Assembly (NCBI GenBank): GCA_028583685.1
Contig: JAMXIF010000077.1
Span: forward strand, 15,164,103-15,228,102
DNA: 64,000 nt
Reading direction: 5' to 3'
Source: Petaurus breviceps papuanus
Taxonomy: Eukaryota > Chordata > Mammalia > Diprotodontia > Petauridae
This document shows, piece after piece, positions 23,615 to 38,624 of the stretch (positions are counted from its first letter, which is position 1; the number at the start of each line of letters is the position of its first letter). Position numbers and translations under genes: made by a program. The notes below the pieces were generated by a model. That model made no database searches. It was given only the letters and a program-made list of their open reading frames with translations, and was not told the DNA's origin.

Positions 23615-24120
23615 TCACATTGCTATAGGGTCTTATGGCTTACCGAACAGTATTTCACAACAAACTAGTGAGGTATAGGTAGTAATAATAATAGCTAATA
23701 TTTATAGAGTAATTGCTATATACCAGGCACTATGACAAGCATTTTACAATTCTTATCTCATTTGATCCTCACAACAAGACTACAAGGCAGGTGCTATTAT
23801 TATACCCATTTTGCAGATGAGAAAACTGAGTCTTAGGTTAAGTGACTTGCCTAGGGTCACACAGCTAGTAAGCATCTGAGGACAGATTTGAACTCGGGTC
23901 TTTTTGACTCCAGGTCTGATGCTCTAACGGCTACACCACTTAGCTGCATAGTACCATTAGGTAGTGGTAGTGTCATTGTCCCTATTTTTTTGATGAGGAA
24001 ACTAAGGCTGAGAGGAGTTAAGGGGGCTTCATGTCGCAGAGGTACTAAGGGACGGAGATAGGAGTTGATCTGACTCCAATTCCTGTATATTTATCACTAT
24101 GCCACACTGCTTCTCCAATA
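23615..24120 (-). repeat. Tandem MIR/THER SINE pieces, antisense
   Basis: 23680-23950 is a fairly complete copy (GCTAATATTTATAGAG, TTGCAGATGAGAAAACTGAG, GGTCACACAGCTAGTAAGCA, GGCTACACCACTTAGCTGC). 23950-24120 holds a second, older one (GATGAGGAAACTAAGGCTGA). Confidence 0.8.
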
Positions 24121-24314
24121 ACTTGGAAGAGAATGAAATAAAGTGGTTTATGATTCACCTTGAGTCACCTACTGGGTTGGTTTTGAACCACCACTTTGGC
24201 TTCAGACTTGACAGAGGAAATGGGGAAGAGTGGACAAAACTCTGTTCTCATTCATATTTTTTAAAAATATAATATTAACACTCATCTCTACTACCAGAAA
24301 ACTGCTTTTCAGCA

Positions 24315-24428
24315 GCTACCTTGCCAAGCAGCTCGAGAACAGGGACCATCTTTTCCTTCTTTTTTATCTCAGAGCTTAGAGCAGTCCCTGGCACACAGTA
24401 GATCCTTAAAAAGTGCTTGTTGACCAAT
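24315..24428 (+). repeat. L2 LINE 3' end
   Basis: CTCGAGAACAGGGACCATCT, CAGTCCCTGGCACACAGTAG, AAAGTGCTTGTTGACC. Confidence 0.75.
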
Positions 24429-24429
24429 G

Positions 24430-25970
<1,541 letters not shown>

Positions 25971-25975
25971 TAAGC

Positions 25976-26182
25976 CAAAGGTTTTGAGCCTCTTTTGTAT
26001 CATAGACCCCCTTTGGCAGTCTGGTGAAGCCTAGGAACCCCTTCTCTCAAAATAACAGTTTTCAATGGATGAAATGAAATCAAAAGGGTTATAAAGAAAA
26101 CTAATTCTATTGAAATATTTAAAAATAGCAAATATCAAAATATTTTTTAAAAAAAGTTCACAGACCCTAGGTTAAGAGCCCC
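25976..26182 (+). mobile_element. hAT-type non-autonomous DNA transposon (copy 2)
   Basis: AAAGGTTTTGAGCCTC at the left and GGTTAAGAGCCCC at the right are degenerate inverted ends. Inside are CCCCTTTGGCAGTCTGGTGA and AAAAGTTCACAGACCCTAGG, matching the family of 14008 and 33618. Confidence 0.75.
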
Positions 26183-27267
<1,085 letters not shown>

Positions 27268-27434
27268 TAAAAGGACTTCTGGGAGGGGTGGGTTAGATCG
27301 GGGGCATCTGGAGCAAGAGGCCTCCCTCCAAGCATGCTCGGTGGTTATTGTCAGCCAGATGCAATGAAAATGAACCCTCAAATTGGCCGCAACGTGCATG
27401 GCGAAGAAGTGCTAAAGGGAGGGCTGTATGTTAG

Positions 27435-27985
<551 letters not shown>

Positions 27986-27989
27986 TATC

Positions 27990-28490
27990 AATCAATAATA
28001 GCATTTATATAGCGTAATAATAATGACAATAATAATGATAGCACCTACTGCATGCCAGGAATTAAGCTAAGCACTTTAAAAATGTTGCCTCTCTATCTCA
28101 TTTGATCCTAATACCATTCCTAGGAGCTAGGTGCTATCATTACTATTTTACATATGAGGAAACTGAGAACAGAAGATAAGTGACTTGACCAGGGTCACAC
28201 AGCTAATAAAGGTCTGAGACAGGGTTAAACAGATCTTTTTGACTTCAGACCCAGTGCTCTATCCACTGAGACACCTATAAAGTTTTGCAAAGTACTTTAC
28301 ATATTGTATCTCATTTGAGCCTTGCTACAACTCTGAGAGGTGGGGCGACTATTATCCCCAATTTGGGCACAACTGATATTGAGAGAAATTAAGCTACTTG
28401 CTAGTAAGTTTCTGAGGCAGGATTTGAATACAGGTCTTCCTGACTCTAAGTGCAGTACTCTATACCATCTAGCTACCTATCAATCAATAG
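27990..28490 (-). repeat. Two MIR/THER SINEs, antisense, adjacent
   Basis: 27990-28275 (TACATATGAGGAAACTGAGA, CCAGGGTCACACAGCTAATA) and 28275-28490 (TTTTGCAAAGTACTTTACAT, CTCATTTGAGCCTTGCTACA, AATACAGGTCTTCCTGACTC). Confidence 0.8.
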
Positions 28491-28529
28491 CTAGTGTTTA
28501 GATTGTGCTTTCAGGTTTGCAAAGTGCTT

Positions 28530-28668
28530 TATATATGCTCTCACTTAAACATTTATTATGTGCCTACTAATTTCCTGGACCCTGGAGATACAAAGATAAA
28601 AATGAAAGGGTCCTTGCCCTCAAGAAGTTTCCATTCTCTTAGAGGAAACAATATGTATAGAGAAGGAA
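28530..28668 (-). repeat. L2 LINE 3' end, antisense
   Basis: AACATTTATTATGTGCCTAC, then GGTCCTTGCCCTCAAGAAGT. Confidence 0.8.
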
Positions 28669-28679
28669 TTTCTTTCTTT

Positions 28680-29345
28680 TTAATTAATTTTCTTTTTACT
28701 TTTAGTTTACAACATTCAGTTCCACAGTCCCTTGAGTTTCAAATTTTTTCCCCTTCCCTCTCCACTCCCTCCTCCCATGGTGGCATGCAATCAAATATAG
28801 GATCTACAAATATCTTCACATTAAACAATACTCAGGTTGTAAAGGATTATACCCAATGGAATGAACAATGGGAAAGAGGAAACAAAACAAAACAAGAAAA
28901 AGAAAGAGAGCAAAGAGTTTGCTTCAATCTGCATTCAGACTCTGTAGCTCCTTCTCTGGATGTGGATGTCTCTTTCCATCATGAGTCTTTTGGAGTTGTC
29001 TTATAACCTTACATTGCTGAGAGGAGCCCAGTCTATCAAAGTTAATCGTCACACATACATTGTGTCTGTAATTGTGTACAATTTTCTCCTGGTTCTGCTC
29101 TTCTCACTCAACATCAGTTTATATAAGTCTCTCCAGGTTATTATGAAGTCTGTCTGCTCCTCGTTTCTTATAGCACAATACTATTCCATTACATTCATAT
29201 ACCACGACTTGTTCAGCTGTTCCCCAATTGATGGGCATCCCCTTGATTTCCAATTCTTTGCCACCACAAAAAGAGCTGCTATAAATACTTTTGTGCATAC
29301 GGGTCCTTTTCCCACTTCTATTATAACAAGGAATTTCAATACACA
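28680..29345 (-). mobile_element. L1 LINE 3' end, antisense, 5'-truncated
   Basis: T-rich start, GAGTTTCAAATTTTTTCCCC, CTGCATTCAGACTCTGTAGC, CTCTGGATGTGGATGTCTCT, and on the - strand an ORF2 C-terminal remnant reading KVFIAALFVVAKNWKSRGCP. It is the same family as 9268-9870. Confidence 0.88.
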
Positions 29346-29459
29346 GCATGATGAAAGGTCATTTAGATTTGGAGGTTGCTTCTTAATACTCAAATGCCAG
29401 ATAGTGCCCTTTACATGTTATGGAATCTTAGCAAGTTGGTCATTGTAATGATGATGATT

Positions 29460-30320
29460 CAAAGATGCTGAGTGAGCTAGGAAGAGGCTGTTTCTACAAA
29501 GTGAGAGCAGGAATGTATGAATAATATGTAAGCCTATCCAGGTCTAACCTAAACTATACCTCCCTCTATTCATCAAGGTTTCCCCACTCTCTTAGAGTTC
29601 ACAAGGGCCTCCCTGGAACATACTTTGATATTATGTTAGCATGAGGGGATTACAAAAAAACAAAACAAAACAAAACAAAAACTGTTGACATTTCACCCCT
29701 GAATCATAGATCCTGGAACATCATAAAAGCAAATTTCTGGCTCAGATTATGGATGAAAAAGGAAATTGGCTCTGAGTACTTGACACTCATTCTGAAATGC
29801 TTTCAATGTAGGAGCTGGAGGGGAGTCTGTGTATGAGGGAAGACATGGGCATTAGGAGAGAGAAACTTTTATTTTTACTTGACTGTGGACCCTAGAAAAG
29901 TTAGCCAAACAAGGCTTTCCCCCCTTTTTCCTGCTTTAAATGTTGCTCTTTATTCATCAGGGGAAGAATGTAAGGGCATCGTAGCCCCAAATAGGCCATT
30001 TTTGCATCCCTACAACAGCTTAAAAATGATGACTCATATGAGAGAAGTTTTTTTTTTCCCAGAGATCAGTATTGACCCTTCACTCTCCACCCAGAAATAT
30101 GCTGGCTCTGAATTGATTAGATGTAGCTCTATGACCGTTTTACCTAGGAATTTGATATCTCCCCTCACCCCTCCCAATCCTGTGAGCCCTCTTCTAGTAG
30201 CACTATCCCTCCTTCTGCACTCCATTGGCCAAATGTATTGGGCATTCCCTTGACCCCTCGATCAAGTTCCCTGGGATAACCTGCTTGAGTCTTAACTGAT
30301 TTCTGTACAAAAATGTACAG
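29460..30320. other. Intronic, nothing recognised
   Basis: Contains an (AAAAC)n run near 29655. No gene supported. Confidence 0.45.
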
Positions 30321-30324
30321 GGAA

Positions 30325-30560
30325 GTAGAAAGTTTACTAGATAGAAACAGAAAATCCAAGTTCAGATACCACTTGACCTCTACCACTTATTAGCGATGTG
30401 ACAATGGGCCAATTATGGGATGATAGTATTTGGAGGTGGAAGGGACCTTAGAGGACATGAGGAGTTCTATCCCCTCATTTTACAGGTTAGACAACGGAGG
30501 TCTAGTGAGGGGAGATGACTTGTCCAAGGTAATACATTTAGTAAGTGGCAAAAATGAGAT
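30325..30560. repeat. MIR pieces on both strands
   Basis: Sense part AAGTTCAGATACCACTTGAC (30325-30420). Antisense part GGAAGGGACCTTAGAGGACA and TTTACAGGTTAGACAACGGA (30425-30560). Confidence 0.65.
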
Positions 30561-30688
30561 CTTACCTTCTCTGAGGTTCACAAAAATAGTAATGCCTACT
30601 CTGCTTAAACTGAATAAAATAAGATGATGAATGTGGAAGGCACTTTGTGAATGGCAGAGCTTAGTATAAATGTAAGGGCTGGTACTAG

Positions 30689-30844
<156 letters not shown>

Positions 30845-31089
30845 TAAATTCTAGGGGACTTTGAAAGAAAAAAAATGGGACAGGAATCAGTAGGCTGCTA
30901 ATATAATTGCAAGGAGTGCGAATCCATCAATCAGCCAGTATTTATCAAGTGTTGATAATGTACCAATTCTGTTCTAAGTGCCAAGTGATGTTTTGCTTTA
31001 GGGGAGTGAAGAAATGGTAGGGGAGTGAAGAAATGTTAGGGGAATGAAGAAATCAGGTTTCAATTTGAATTCTGGCTCTGACGCTGATT

Positions 31090-32660
31090 TCCTATGTGAC
31101 CATGAGGCCAGGGAAAGAGTCAAGATGGTGAGAAGTCAAGAAGAGTGAAAGTTTACAACTGCCAAAGCTTCCCTAAAACCTCTTTTACAGTAACCACAGA
31201 AAATGCACCACAGTGAATTCTGATCAGGAAAGCCAAGAAAAAGTCACAGGAATCATTATTTTTTTTCCAGACCAGAACAACCTAGAAAGACAGGAAGAGA
31301 AATCTATAGACACTGGAGTGGTGGCTGGCCAGGATTTTGGTGGGCTGTGGTGACAGTGGTTCTGGGAATAGCCCAACTCTCAGGGATTATAGGAAGAACT
31401 GAAAACCTGGGCAGAAAGATATCCCAAGGGAGCCCTATACTAGCTTGGAGTATAGGACTGGATGCCACTTGGCAGCTGTGTGTCCATAACCCACTCCCAG
31501 GTCACAATTTAAGGGCAGAGAGGAAGAGTTGTAGTTGTAAAGAAGCAGGCCCTACCTTTAAAAAGAGTCAGGGACGGCCAGGTAGCACAGCGAGTAAGAG
31601 CACCGGCTCCAGTGTTGGAATGACTTGGAGATTGAATCCCGGGCTCAGACACTTAGCACCCACCCAGAAACACCTGGCCATGTAACCCTGAGCAAGTTAC
31701 TTAACCCCAATTGCTTAGGGGCGGCCAGGTGGCTCAGTGAGTAAGAGCACCGGCTCCAGTGTCGGGATGACCTGGATCAAATCTGGGCTCAGATACTCAG
31801 CACCAGAGTATATCCAGAAATAACCAGTTATCCATAAATAACTGGCTGTGTAACCTTGAGCAAGTTACTTAACCCCGATTGCTTTAAAAAAAAAAAAAAA
31901 AGAAAAGACCATAGCTCAGATCAGCAAAGCAGTGAACAGACCTCTCTATGGATCACACCATTTTGGAAGCATCAAAAAACTTACAGACCTCCAGACTAAG
32001 CTGTGAAAGCAAAAGAACATTAAAAAACAGAAGCTCAGGTCAGTCATTACCCTTCCCATGCCGTCAATGTGAGCAGAGTTCAACTCTAACATAAAATCCA
32101 AAGTCGTGAAGTAGACTTGGAAAAATGAGCAAACACCAACAAATAACATGACCATAAAAATCTATTATGATGACAAGGAAGCTCAACACACAAACTCAGA
32201 AGAAGACGAAGACATGAAAACATTTACAAGCAAAGTCTCAAAGAAGAAAATGCATATTGGACACAAGCCCAATAAGAATTCCCAGAAGAGCTAAAGAAAG
32301 AGGTAAAAAGAGCAAAAAATGATTTAAAAAATCAAATAAAAGCAATAGAGGAAAAATTGGACAAAGAAATAAGAGCTATGCAAGAAAATTAGAAAAAGAG
32401 AATTAACAACATCGTAAAAGAGGCACAAAATACTGGAAATAACTTCTTAAAATCAAAATTGGTACAACAGATACAAGAAAATATCTCCTTAAAAATTAGA
32501 ATTATCAAGTGGAAGCTAATGACTCCACAAGACATCAAGAAACAATAAAACAAAGTCAGAAGATTGAAAAAATAGAAGAAAATGTGAAATATCTCAGGAA
32601 AAACAACTGACCTGGAAAAATAGATCAAGGAAAAATTATTTAAGGATTAGTGGGCTACCT
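31090..32660 (+). mobile_element. L1 LINE 5' part: 5'UTR and ORF1 start
   Basis: Begins near AGAGTCAAGATGGTGAGAAG and carries 5'UTR text like the copy at 3500-4300, then AACTCAGAAGAAGACGAAGA and GACATCAAGAAACAATAAAA as at 4410-4735. It stops abruptly at about 32660, so the rest of the L1 is missing. A SINE dimer interrupts it. Confidence 0.8.
31568..31890 (+). repeat. Head-to-tail dimer of a tRNA-derived marsupial SINE
   Basis: Two units share GTAAGAGCACCGGCTCCAGT at 31596 and 31742, and GAGCAAGTTACTTAACCCC at both unit ends. Only the second unit ends in a poly-A tail (about 31887), so the dimer may have been inserted as one piece. Confidence 0.85.
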
Positions 32661-33139
32661 GGAAGCCATGAACCTATGTCACCTTGATCAAGTCATTTAG
32701 ATCTCTCTGAGCCTCTTCTAAATGCATTTTTCTTCAAACACTTAAAGATCAAGATCATGATCTCCTGAATCTCAGTTTTTGTAGACTCAACATCCTCATT
32801 TCCTTCAATCAGTCTCAATGACTCTCCATCATCCTATGAATACTCTTCAACTTATCAATGTGACTCTCAAAATTAAGCACAAAGAATATGGTGGGACTAT
32901 TACTTTCCTAATTGTTATATTTAAGATTAGATCAGCTTTTGGGGCATACACACAAGTTAGTTCACTCGTATTGAGTTTGTAGTCCATTAAAACTCCTGTT
33001 GCTATTATTGTTGTTTTTAGACAAGCTGCTATTTAACCAAACCTCTCCCATCCTGTACTTGCAAAACTGATTTTTTTTCAACCCAAGTGGAAGACTACAT
33101 TTATCCATACTGATTTTCATCCTGTTAGATTCAGCCTTG

Positions 33140-33335
33140 TGATCCTGCCTACAGGCCAAATTCAGCTACTGCCTGTTTTAGCCTATTTCTGTATGGCCTC
33201 ATAAACTAATAAGGATTTTTACATTTTAAAATAAAATCTTATTGTATTTTTAAAAAGTAAAAACCATTCTTGGTTCATGACAAATTCAAAAACAGGTTAG
33301 ATTTGGCCCTTAGCCTGTAGCTTGCTGACCCCTGC
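33140..33335 (+). mobile_element. hAT-Charlie-like DNA transposon remnant
   Basis: AGATTTGGCCCTTAGCCTGT and GCTTGCTGACCCCTG form the right end. TGTATGGCCTCATAAACTAA is the inner part of a mammal-wide hAT family. It is internally deleted. Confidence 0.6.
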
Positions 33336-33354
33336 AGCCTGTTAAAATTTTTTT

Positions 33355-33421
33355 TGGGGGGACAACTAGGTGGCACAGTGAATAGAGCACCCACCTTGGA
33401 GTAAGGAGGATCTGAGTTCAA
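33355..33421 (+). repeat. tRNA-derived SINE head, truncated
   Basis: ACTAGGTGGCACAGTGAATA, then GAGGATCTGAGTTCAA; it ends abruptly. Confidence 0.75.
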
Positions 33422-33617
33422 TTGGCTGGTGATAATGTTAGACTCACCATTTTTCTACTCATGCCTTCCTAGCCCTCTCCAAAGCCTACCCCCAGACCCT
33501 TTCTCACTTTGCTCAACTGCCAGTACCCACCTGCAGCCATGGAACCATCTTGTTCTATGAACCAGCCAATGAACCAGTGAGTACTTAATGAGAATGGACT
33601 TTAAAAGTCAGATAGTT

Positions 33618-34369
33618 GAGGGGTTCTTACCCTTTTTGGAGTCATGGATTCCATCAGCATTATGGTGAAGTCTCTGGACTTCTCAGAGTAATGTTTTTAA
33701 ATGCATAAGACAAAACACATAGGACTTCAAAGAAATCAATTATATTGAAATAAGTTAATTTATTATATATAAATTATGTTTGTGTATAATAGTATGCATA
33801 ATTATATTTTATTGTATACAATAAATTATTATATTCCATTATACTACATATATAAATTTTATTGCATATAATAGTATATATAATCACTTAGATATACTAT
33901 TATATTACATATATAAATTATTTATTATATATAATAGTATATATGCATTTATTCTATTTACACTATTTTATTACATATGAAATTATTGTATGTAATATAA
34001 TAGTATATTTGTATTTATTAGATAAACAACATATTAATATATAAATTATTTATTGTATATAATAGTATATATACGCATTTATTATATATGCACTATTGTA
34101 TTACATATAAAATTATTTATTGTATATAATATAGATGTATTTATTATATAAAATGTTGTATTACATATATAATTATATAATATATGATTATGTTATATGT
34201 GATAATATATTGTACATAATATAAAAGTATATATAGCTATATAGACTGTTAAATATATATTACATGTATCACATTAATATATACTATATTACATATATAA
34301 TTTACTATATATAATTTAAGATATGTTTTAAAAAACCAAGACTGTGGATCCCATATAAAGAGCCTCTGA
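33618..34369 (+). mobile_element. hAT-type DNA transposon (copy 3) swollen by an AT-rich minisatellite
   Basis: Left end GAGGGGTTCTTACCC, right end AAAGAGCCTCT, inner parts CTCTGGACTTCTCAGAGTAA and CATAGGACTTCAAAGAAATC as in related copies. The centre (about 33760-34310) is nearly all A and T. Confidence 0.75.
33850..34180. repeat. AT-rich minisatellite, period about 60-67 bp
   Basis: AAATT(A/T)-initiated units start near 33854, 33915, 33980, 34043, 34110 and 34170. Each holds a TATAATAGTATATA-like motif and most have TATTACATAT. Confidence 0.85.
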
Positions 34370-34491
34370 TCTAGTCCAACCCCCTCCTTTCACAGATGAG
34401 GAGACTGAATTGAGGGATGTCAACACTCTATTGAAGACACAGGCCTGCGTTTAGAGACTGGGAGGGTTTGGGGTGGAAGGATGGAACCTGA

Positions 34492-34541
<50 letters not shown>
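34370..34541. repeat. MIR piece (-) and TG microsatellite
   Basis: CTAGTCCAACCCCCTCCTTT with CACAGATGAGGAGACTGAAT (MIR antisense), then (TG)n of about 48 bp at 34493-34541. Confidence 0.85.
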
Positions 34542-35600
34542 AGGTGGGGCAGAACAATATTAGGAATAACAACAACTCCTTCTGGGACAGGTGTGAGCAG
34601 CAACCCACGTAGTTGTCATCCTGGCATGAGGCCTTGTTGAACCAACTCATCCGGAGCTCTATCTTTCAACCCCATGGGTCATTCTTCTTTACTAAGTTTG
34701 CTGGTCTTTCCCTAGCATCGTTTTCTTTAACCTTATTCAGGAGCATTCGCCCTAGCCTCAGGGAGAATCAGGCAGCTGGTTTAGAGACTTGTAAATTGTT
34801 GATTTTGATTTGATTCTGACTTAAGTGAAAAATTTCTCTCTCTTTTAAAAAAATAATTTTTTCACAAATTTTCCTTGGCAATTTATATTTAGAATCTGAA
34901 ACTGAAGTGTATTTGTTGTGAATAACTTACACAGGAAAGAATGGAGGTGATTCAGAAGGGAAGCAAAGGCTCTGGTCTTTGTGGATAAGGCCAGTGCAAA
35001 TTTTGCAGGTTGGAGACCATGTTTTATAGGACTTAGTCCTGCTTTATATTTTAGCTTCTCTGTAAAGGTATTATAAAAGATATTATGAAGCAATGTGTGT
35101 GGGATACTGACATACCTTGTGTGGGATAGACGTGTGGTTGCTCACAAATTTAATGATTCACACTTTTCATTTGTGATGTCTGTGCTATTCCTTCTGTGAC
35201 TATGAAGTGTGGAAACTGAAGAGAGGAGAGAAACTTGAAAATAATAGTTCATCCTTCTCTTCTTCTGCTACTTTAATTGTTATCATCTTTAAATAGGGAA
35301 GGTGCTACCTAGTCCCTCCTAACCATCCCTTTGCATAATAAATGTGCATAGATCAGTGTTCTTAGACTATACTTTTTTGGAATGAATTCTCTTGATGTTT
35401 TGGTTGAATTTAAAATACTAATTAGTAATGAATTTTCAGCAAATTCAAGCAACTGAAAACTCAGAAGTAGGCAGAAATCTCTCAGACGAGAGCCGTTATA
35501 AAGCCATGTACTTTATCCCACAGAAGGGTATAGGACCACTCTTCCAGAAACCTGTCGCCTTAGAATTGCACAGGCTTCTGTGCAATGATTTAATGATACA
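34542..35600. other. Intronic, nothing recognised
   Basis: No supported gene or repeat. Confidence 0.45.
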
Positions 35601-35726
35601 TTTTTTCAGTCGTTTAATGAGCATTTACTAAACACCTATTGTCTATTAGGCATGGCGTGTACTGGGTAAAAGAGATACAAAAGATTTCCCTTTTAGTTAT
35701 TTTTGAACATTCAGCTGTGTGTGTGT

Positions 35727-35767
<41 letters not shown>
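35600..35767. repeat. L2 3' end (-) and TG microsatellite
   Basis: AATGAGCATTTACTAAACAC with GTACTGGGTAAAAGAGATAC (L2 antisense), then (TG)n at 35716-35767. Confidence 0.8.
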
Positions 35768-35768
<1 letters not shown>

Positions 35769-36325
35769 TATGGTTGGAGGACGCAACAACAGCATCACCA
35801 AAAGCATCCTGAGGTCACTTAAAATGGGGGTGAACAGCCTTACACATTGGAGTATGACCCTGAGTCATTGAAAAGACCAAGTAATGTTTCATGTATTCTG
35901 TTGAAAAGACACTAAGTCTACAACACATCTGAAAACAATTTCCACCCAAAAAGGCTAATGTCTCCAAAATCCAATGCCCCTGGAGAACTTTCAGGAAGCA
36001 AGCTCAGCTGGTACAGTTCAAATGGGCAGCTTTAGACCAAACCTGGCTTACAATTTTATCACCATTGGTACCCTCACTTCTGATATTTGGACACTATATA
36101 GGGTTAAGGAGAGCGTCAGGGGGCCAGAACAGCACGTACCTTGAAGCCCAATCTACACATACATCTGTGAACACGCCCCCCACCCTATGCTGCAGTGATA
36201 GTACAAGATGAGGATGCCCAAGACCAATGGTGTGGGTACCACTGGCAGCCTTACTGATGCATCTCCTCTAGGCCCTCCTTAACTCATTCCATAGTCTGCT
36301 ACTACTAAATCTGTAACAGTAGTAG
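35768..36325. other. Intronic, nothing recognised
   Basis: No supported gene or named repeat. Confidence 0.45.
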
Positions 36326-36329
36326 GCCA

Positions 36330-36490
36330 TAGTTCTAGAGATGGGAAAAGAGCTAAGGGGCCATCTACTCCTCCACTTCACCAATGAAGAAACCAAAGAC
36401 AAGGGAGAGGAGTATTTAAAGTGACTTTCCCAAGGTCACACAGGTAGAGAACTTTGGAGACAGTGTTTGGACCTCCTATATCCACTCTAT
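36330..36490 (-). repeat. MIR SINE, antisense
   Basis: GGGGCCATCTACTCCTCCAC, then CCCAAGGTCACACAGGTAGA. Confidence 0.7.
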
Positions 36491-36938
36491 CCTCAATCAC
36501 GGACAGTTTCTGTACCTCCCAAAGCATTCACATCAGTCCCCTTCCTACCCATCAATACCATGAATTTGTCACTTCTCAGAATAGCAGAAGGAATTTTCCT
36601 CTCATTCTGTTTGAGCAATAACTACTCACTTCTCTGTGCGCTAACCTTACAAGTCCTTCAACCTATTCAGAGTTAAACATTTTAAAGAAATGTTCTGCTT
36701 TGTTTAACTGGAAAATCCGATTATCTGGAATGCCTCTTTATCCAACCAAATAAATGACTCATTAATGTAAAATGAATTCTTTTTTTGACATTTTCTGGAG
36801 AAATTCACAACTCTCCATTCTTGAGATTATTGGAAAAACTTTGGTGAGTTACAAAATTTATGTGGGGAATGATTCAATGAATGTAGTATTAACTCCAGGC
36901 TCTCCTCTCCTTTTCCCCACCTCTCTTGGGCTGGCCAG

Positions 36939-37122
36939 CATGACAGAAGGTCTGGGGCAACTGACAGATGGGGTATCTGGCTTGGACGACTTTACCCAGA
37001 CCCATGAGTACCACGTTTGGCCTGGCTATGATTACGTGGGCTGGAGGAATGAAAGTGCCACCAATGGTTACATTGAGATCATGTTTGAATTTGACCGGAT
37101 TAGGAATTTCACCACCATGAAG
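36939..37122 (+). CDS. DDR2: DDR2 exon: middle of the discoidin-like domain (about residues 224-285)
   Basis: The exon completes Ser224 and continues [11 protein letters not shown] to NFTTMK. It contains the calcium-site region of the discoidin-like domain and two sequons, NES (Asn261) and NFT (Asn280). As far as I can recall the human sequence it is essentially identical, so it is under strong constraint. The acceptor is CTGGCCAG and the donor is GTCAGT. It is followed by the longest intron of the window, about 7.5 kb. Confidence 0.97.
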
Positions 37123-37489
37123 GTCAGTGGTCATCAGACTTTGGGGAAGCTTTTCTAAGAGGGCTGAAAAATGGCTCTGGTCCTTGATGGGATGGGGAAG
37201 GAATGGGATAGAGTCCTCTCTGCTGATTGAGATAATTCTTGGTCAATATAAATAGTCCTTTCTAAACTGAATGAGGAGGAGGAGGCAGAAAGAGAAGAGC
37301 TAAAACCATCCATGGCTTGGGTGGCAAATGAAGCAGGAATCTTTGCCACAAAGGGCCCTCTGGGATAACTGGGATTGACTGTGTTGAGATAGGAGGTTTT
37401 CAGGTAGAAAACATGTTGGATCTGGAGTAAGAAGATGGATTCATATCCTTCCTTTTTAACTTACTGCTGGTGCTGTGAGCACCATAAGG

Positions 37490-37670
37490 TCATAGGATAA
37501 ACTATTTAGAGCTGAAGGGGACTTAGTAGTCATTTAGTCTGATCCTCATTTTCCATATGAAGAAACTGAGGCCCACAGATGCTAAGTGACTTGCCAAAGG
37601 TCACATAGGTAAACACAGCCAGGATCTGCATCTTCATTCTTTAGCTCAAAAATTCACTGTAACACAACCT
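37490..37670 (-). repeat. MIR SINE, antisense
   Basis: AGTCATTTAGTCTGATCCTC, GAAGAAACTGAGGCCCACAG and CCAAAGGTCACATAGGTAAA. Confidence 0.8.
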
Positions 37671-37857
37671 CTAATTACCTTCATCTTTCCAAATCCATTC
37701 CTCCAAAACTGCATTTTTCACCCATCTGCTCCAATTTTTGATAAAAAGATGGCCCTTCTTGACAAGACTGACCCCATGTGCTTGATTCCATCGCTTGCCC
37801 CGTTCCTCAGGGAGCTTTCCCCTATCTTTTATATTCTCGTATATTCCCCTCCTCTTT

Positions 37858-38158
37858 CCTGTCTCTCTCTGACTCTCTGTCTCTGTCTCTCTTCCCCAGT
37901 CTCTCTCTCTCTCTCTGTCTCTCTCTCTGTCTCTCTCTCTGTCTCTATCTCTGTCTCTATCTCTCTCTCTCTCTCTGTCTCTCTCTGTGTCTCTCTCTCT
38001 CTCTGTCTCTCTCTGTCTCTCTCTCTGTCTCTCTCTCTGTCTCTCTCTCTNNNNNNNNNNNNNNNNNNNNNNNNNNNNNNNNNNNNNNNNNNNNNNNNNN
38101 NNNNNNNNNNNNNNNNNNNNNNNNNNNNNNNNNNNNNNNNNNNNNNNNNNTCTCTCTG

Positions 38159-38206
<48 letters not shown>

Positions 38207-38275
38207 TCTCTCTGTCTCTCTCTGTCTCTCTCTGACTCTCTATCCCTCTCTTCCCGTTTCTCTCTCTCTCTTTCT
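37858..38275. repeat. TCTC/TCTG pyrimidine microsatellite with an assembly gap
   Basis: More than 300 bp of TC and TCTG units surround exactly 100 N at 38051-38150. The true length is unknown. All long open frames crossing it are artefacts. Confidence 0.97.
38051..38150. other. Assembly gap (100 N)
   Basis: A round 100-base N run inside a microsatellite, typical of a gap of unknown size. Confidence 0.99.
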
Positions 38276-38624
38276 GTTTTTCTATTTCTCTGTCTTTCTC
38301 CTCCTCTTCTCTTCTTTGTTTTTCCATAGCTTTTGATATTATTGATATGCTTTTATTCTTTGGCTTCCATGACACAGCTCTCTCTGGATCTTTTACCTAT
38401 GTGACCATTCCTTTTTAGTTACCTCTCCTATTCTGATTCAGCATCCCTTTGCTTTTCCCTTTAGCCTTAGTGTCCCTCAAGGATCTGTTGTTGGCCCTCT
38501 TCTATTCTCTCTGTCTCCCTTAGTATGTCATTCACTTCCATGTAGGAATTGAAAAGAATTATTATTTCTATGCTGATGACTCCCAGATCTATAAATCTAG
38601 CATTGATTTCTCACTTGGGGGTAC

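Noticed and set aside
28494-29448. Open frames of 162-170 residues on the + strand
   Set aside because: They are antisense shadows of an L1 3' end whose true remnant reads on the - strand.
33760-34310. AT-rich array as an origin, centromere or CRISPR-like array
   Set aside because: Units are degenerate, adjacent without spacers, and lie inside a DNA transposon in an intron. There is no support for those roles.
37671-38375. Open frames up to 234 residues across the N gap
   Set aside because: They are made by the TC microsatellite and by 100 N read as unknown codons.
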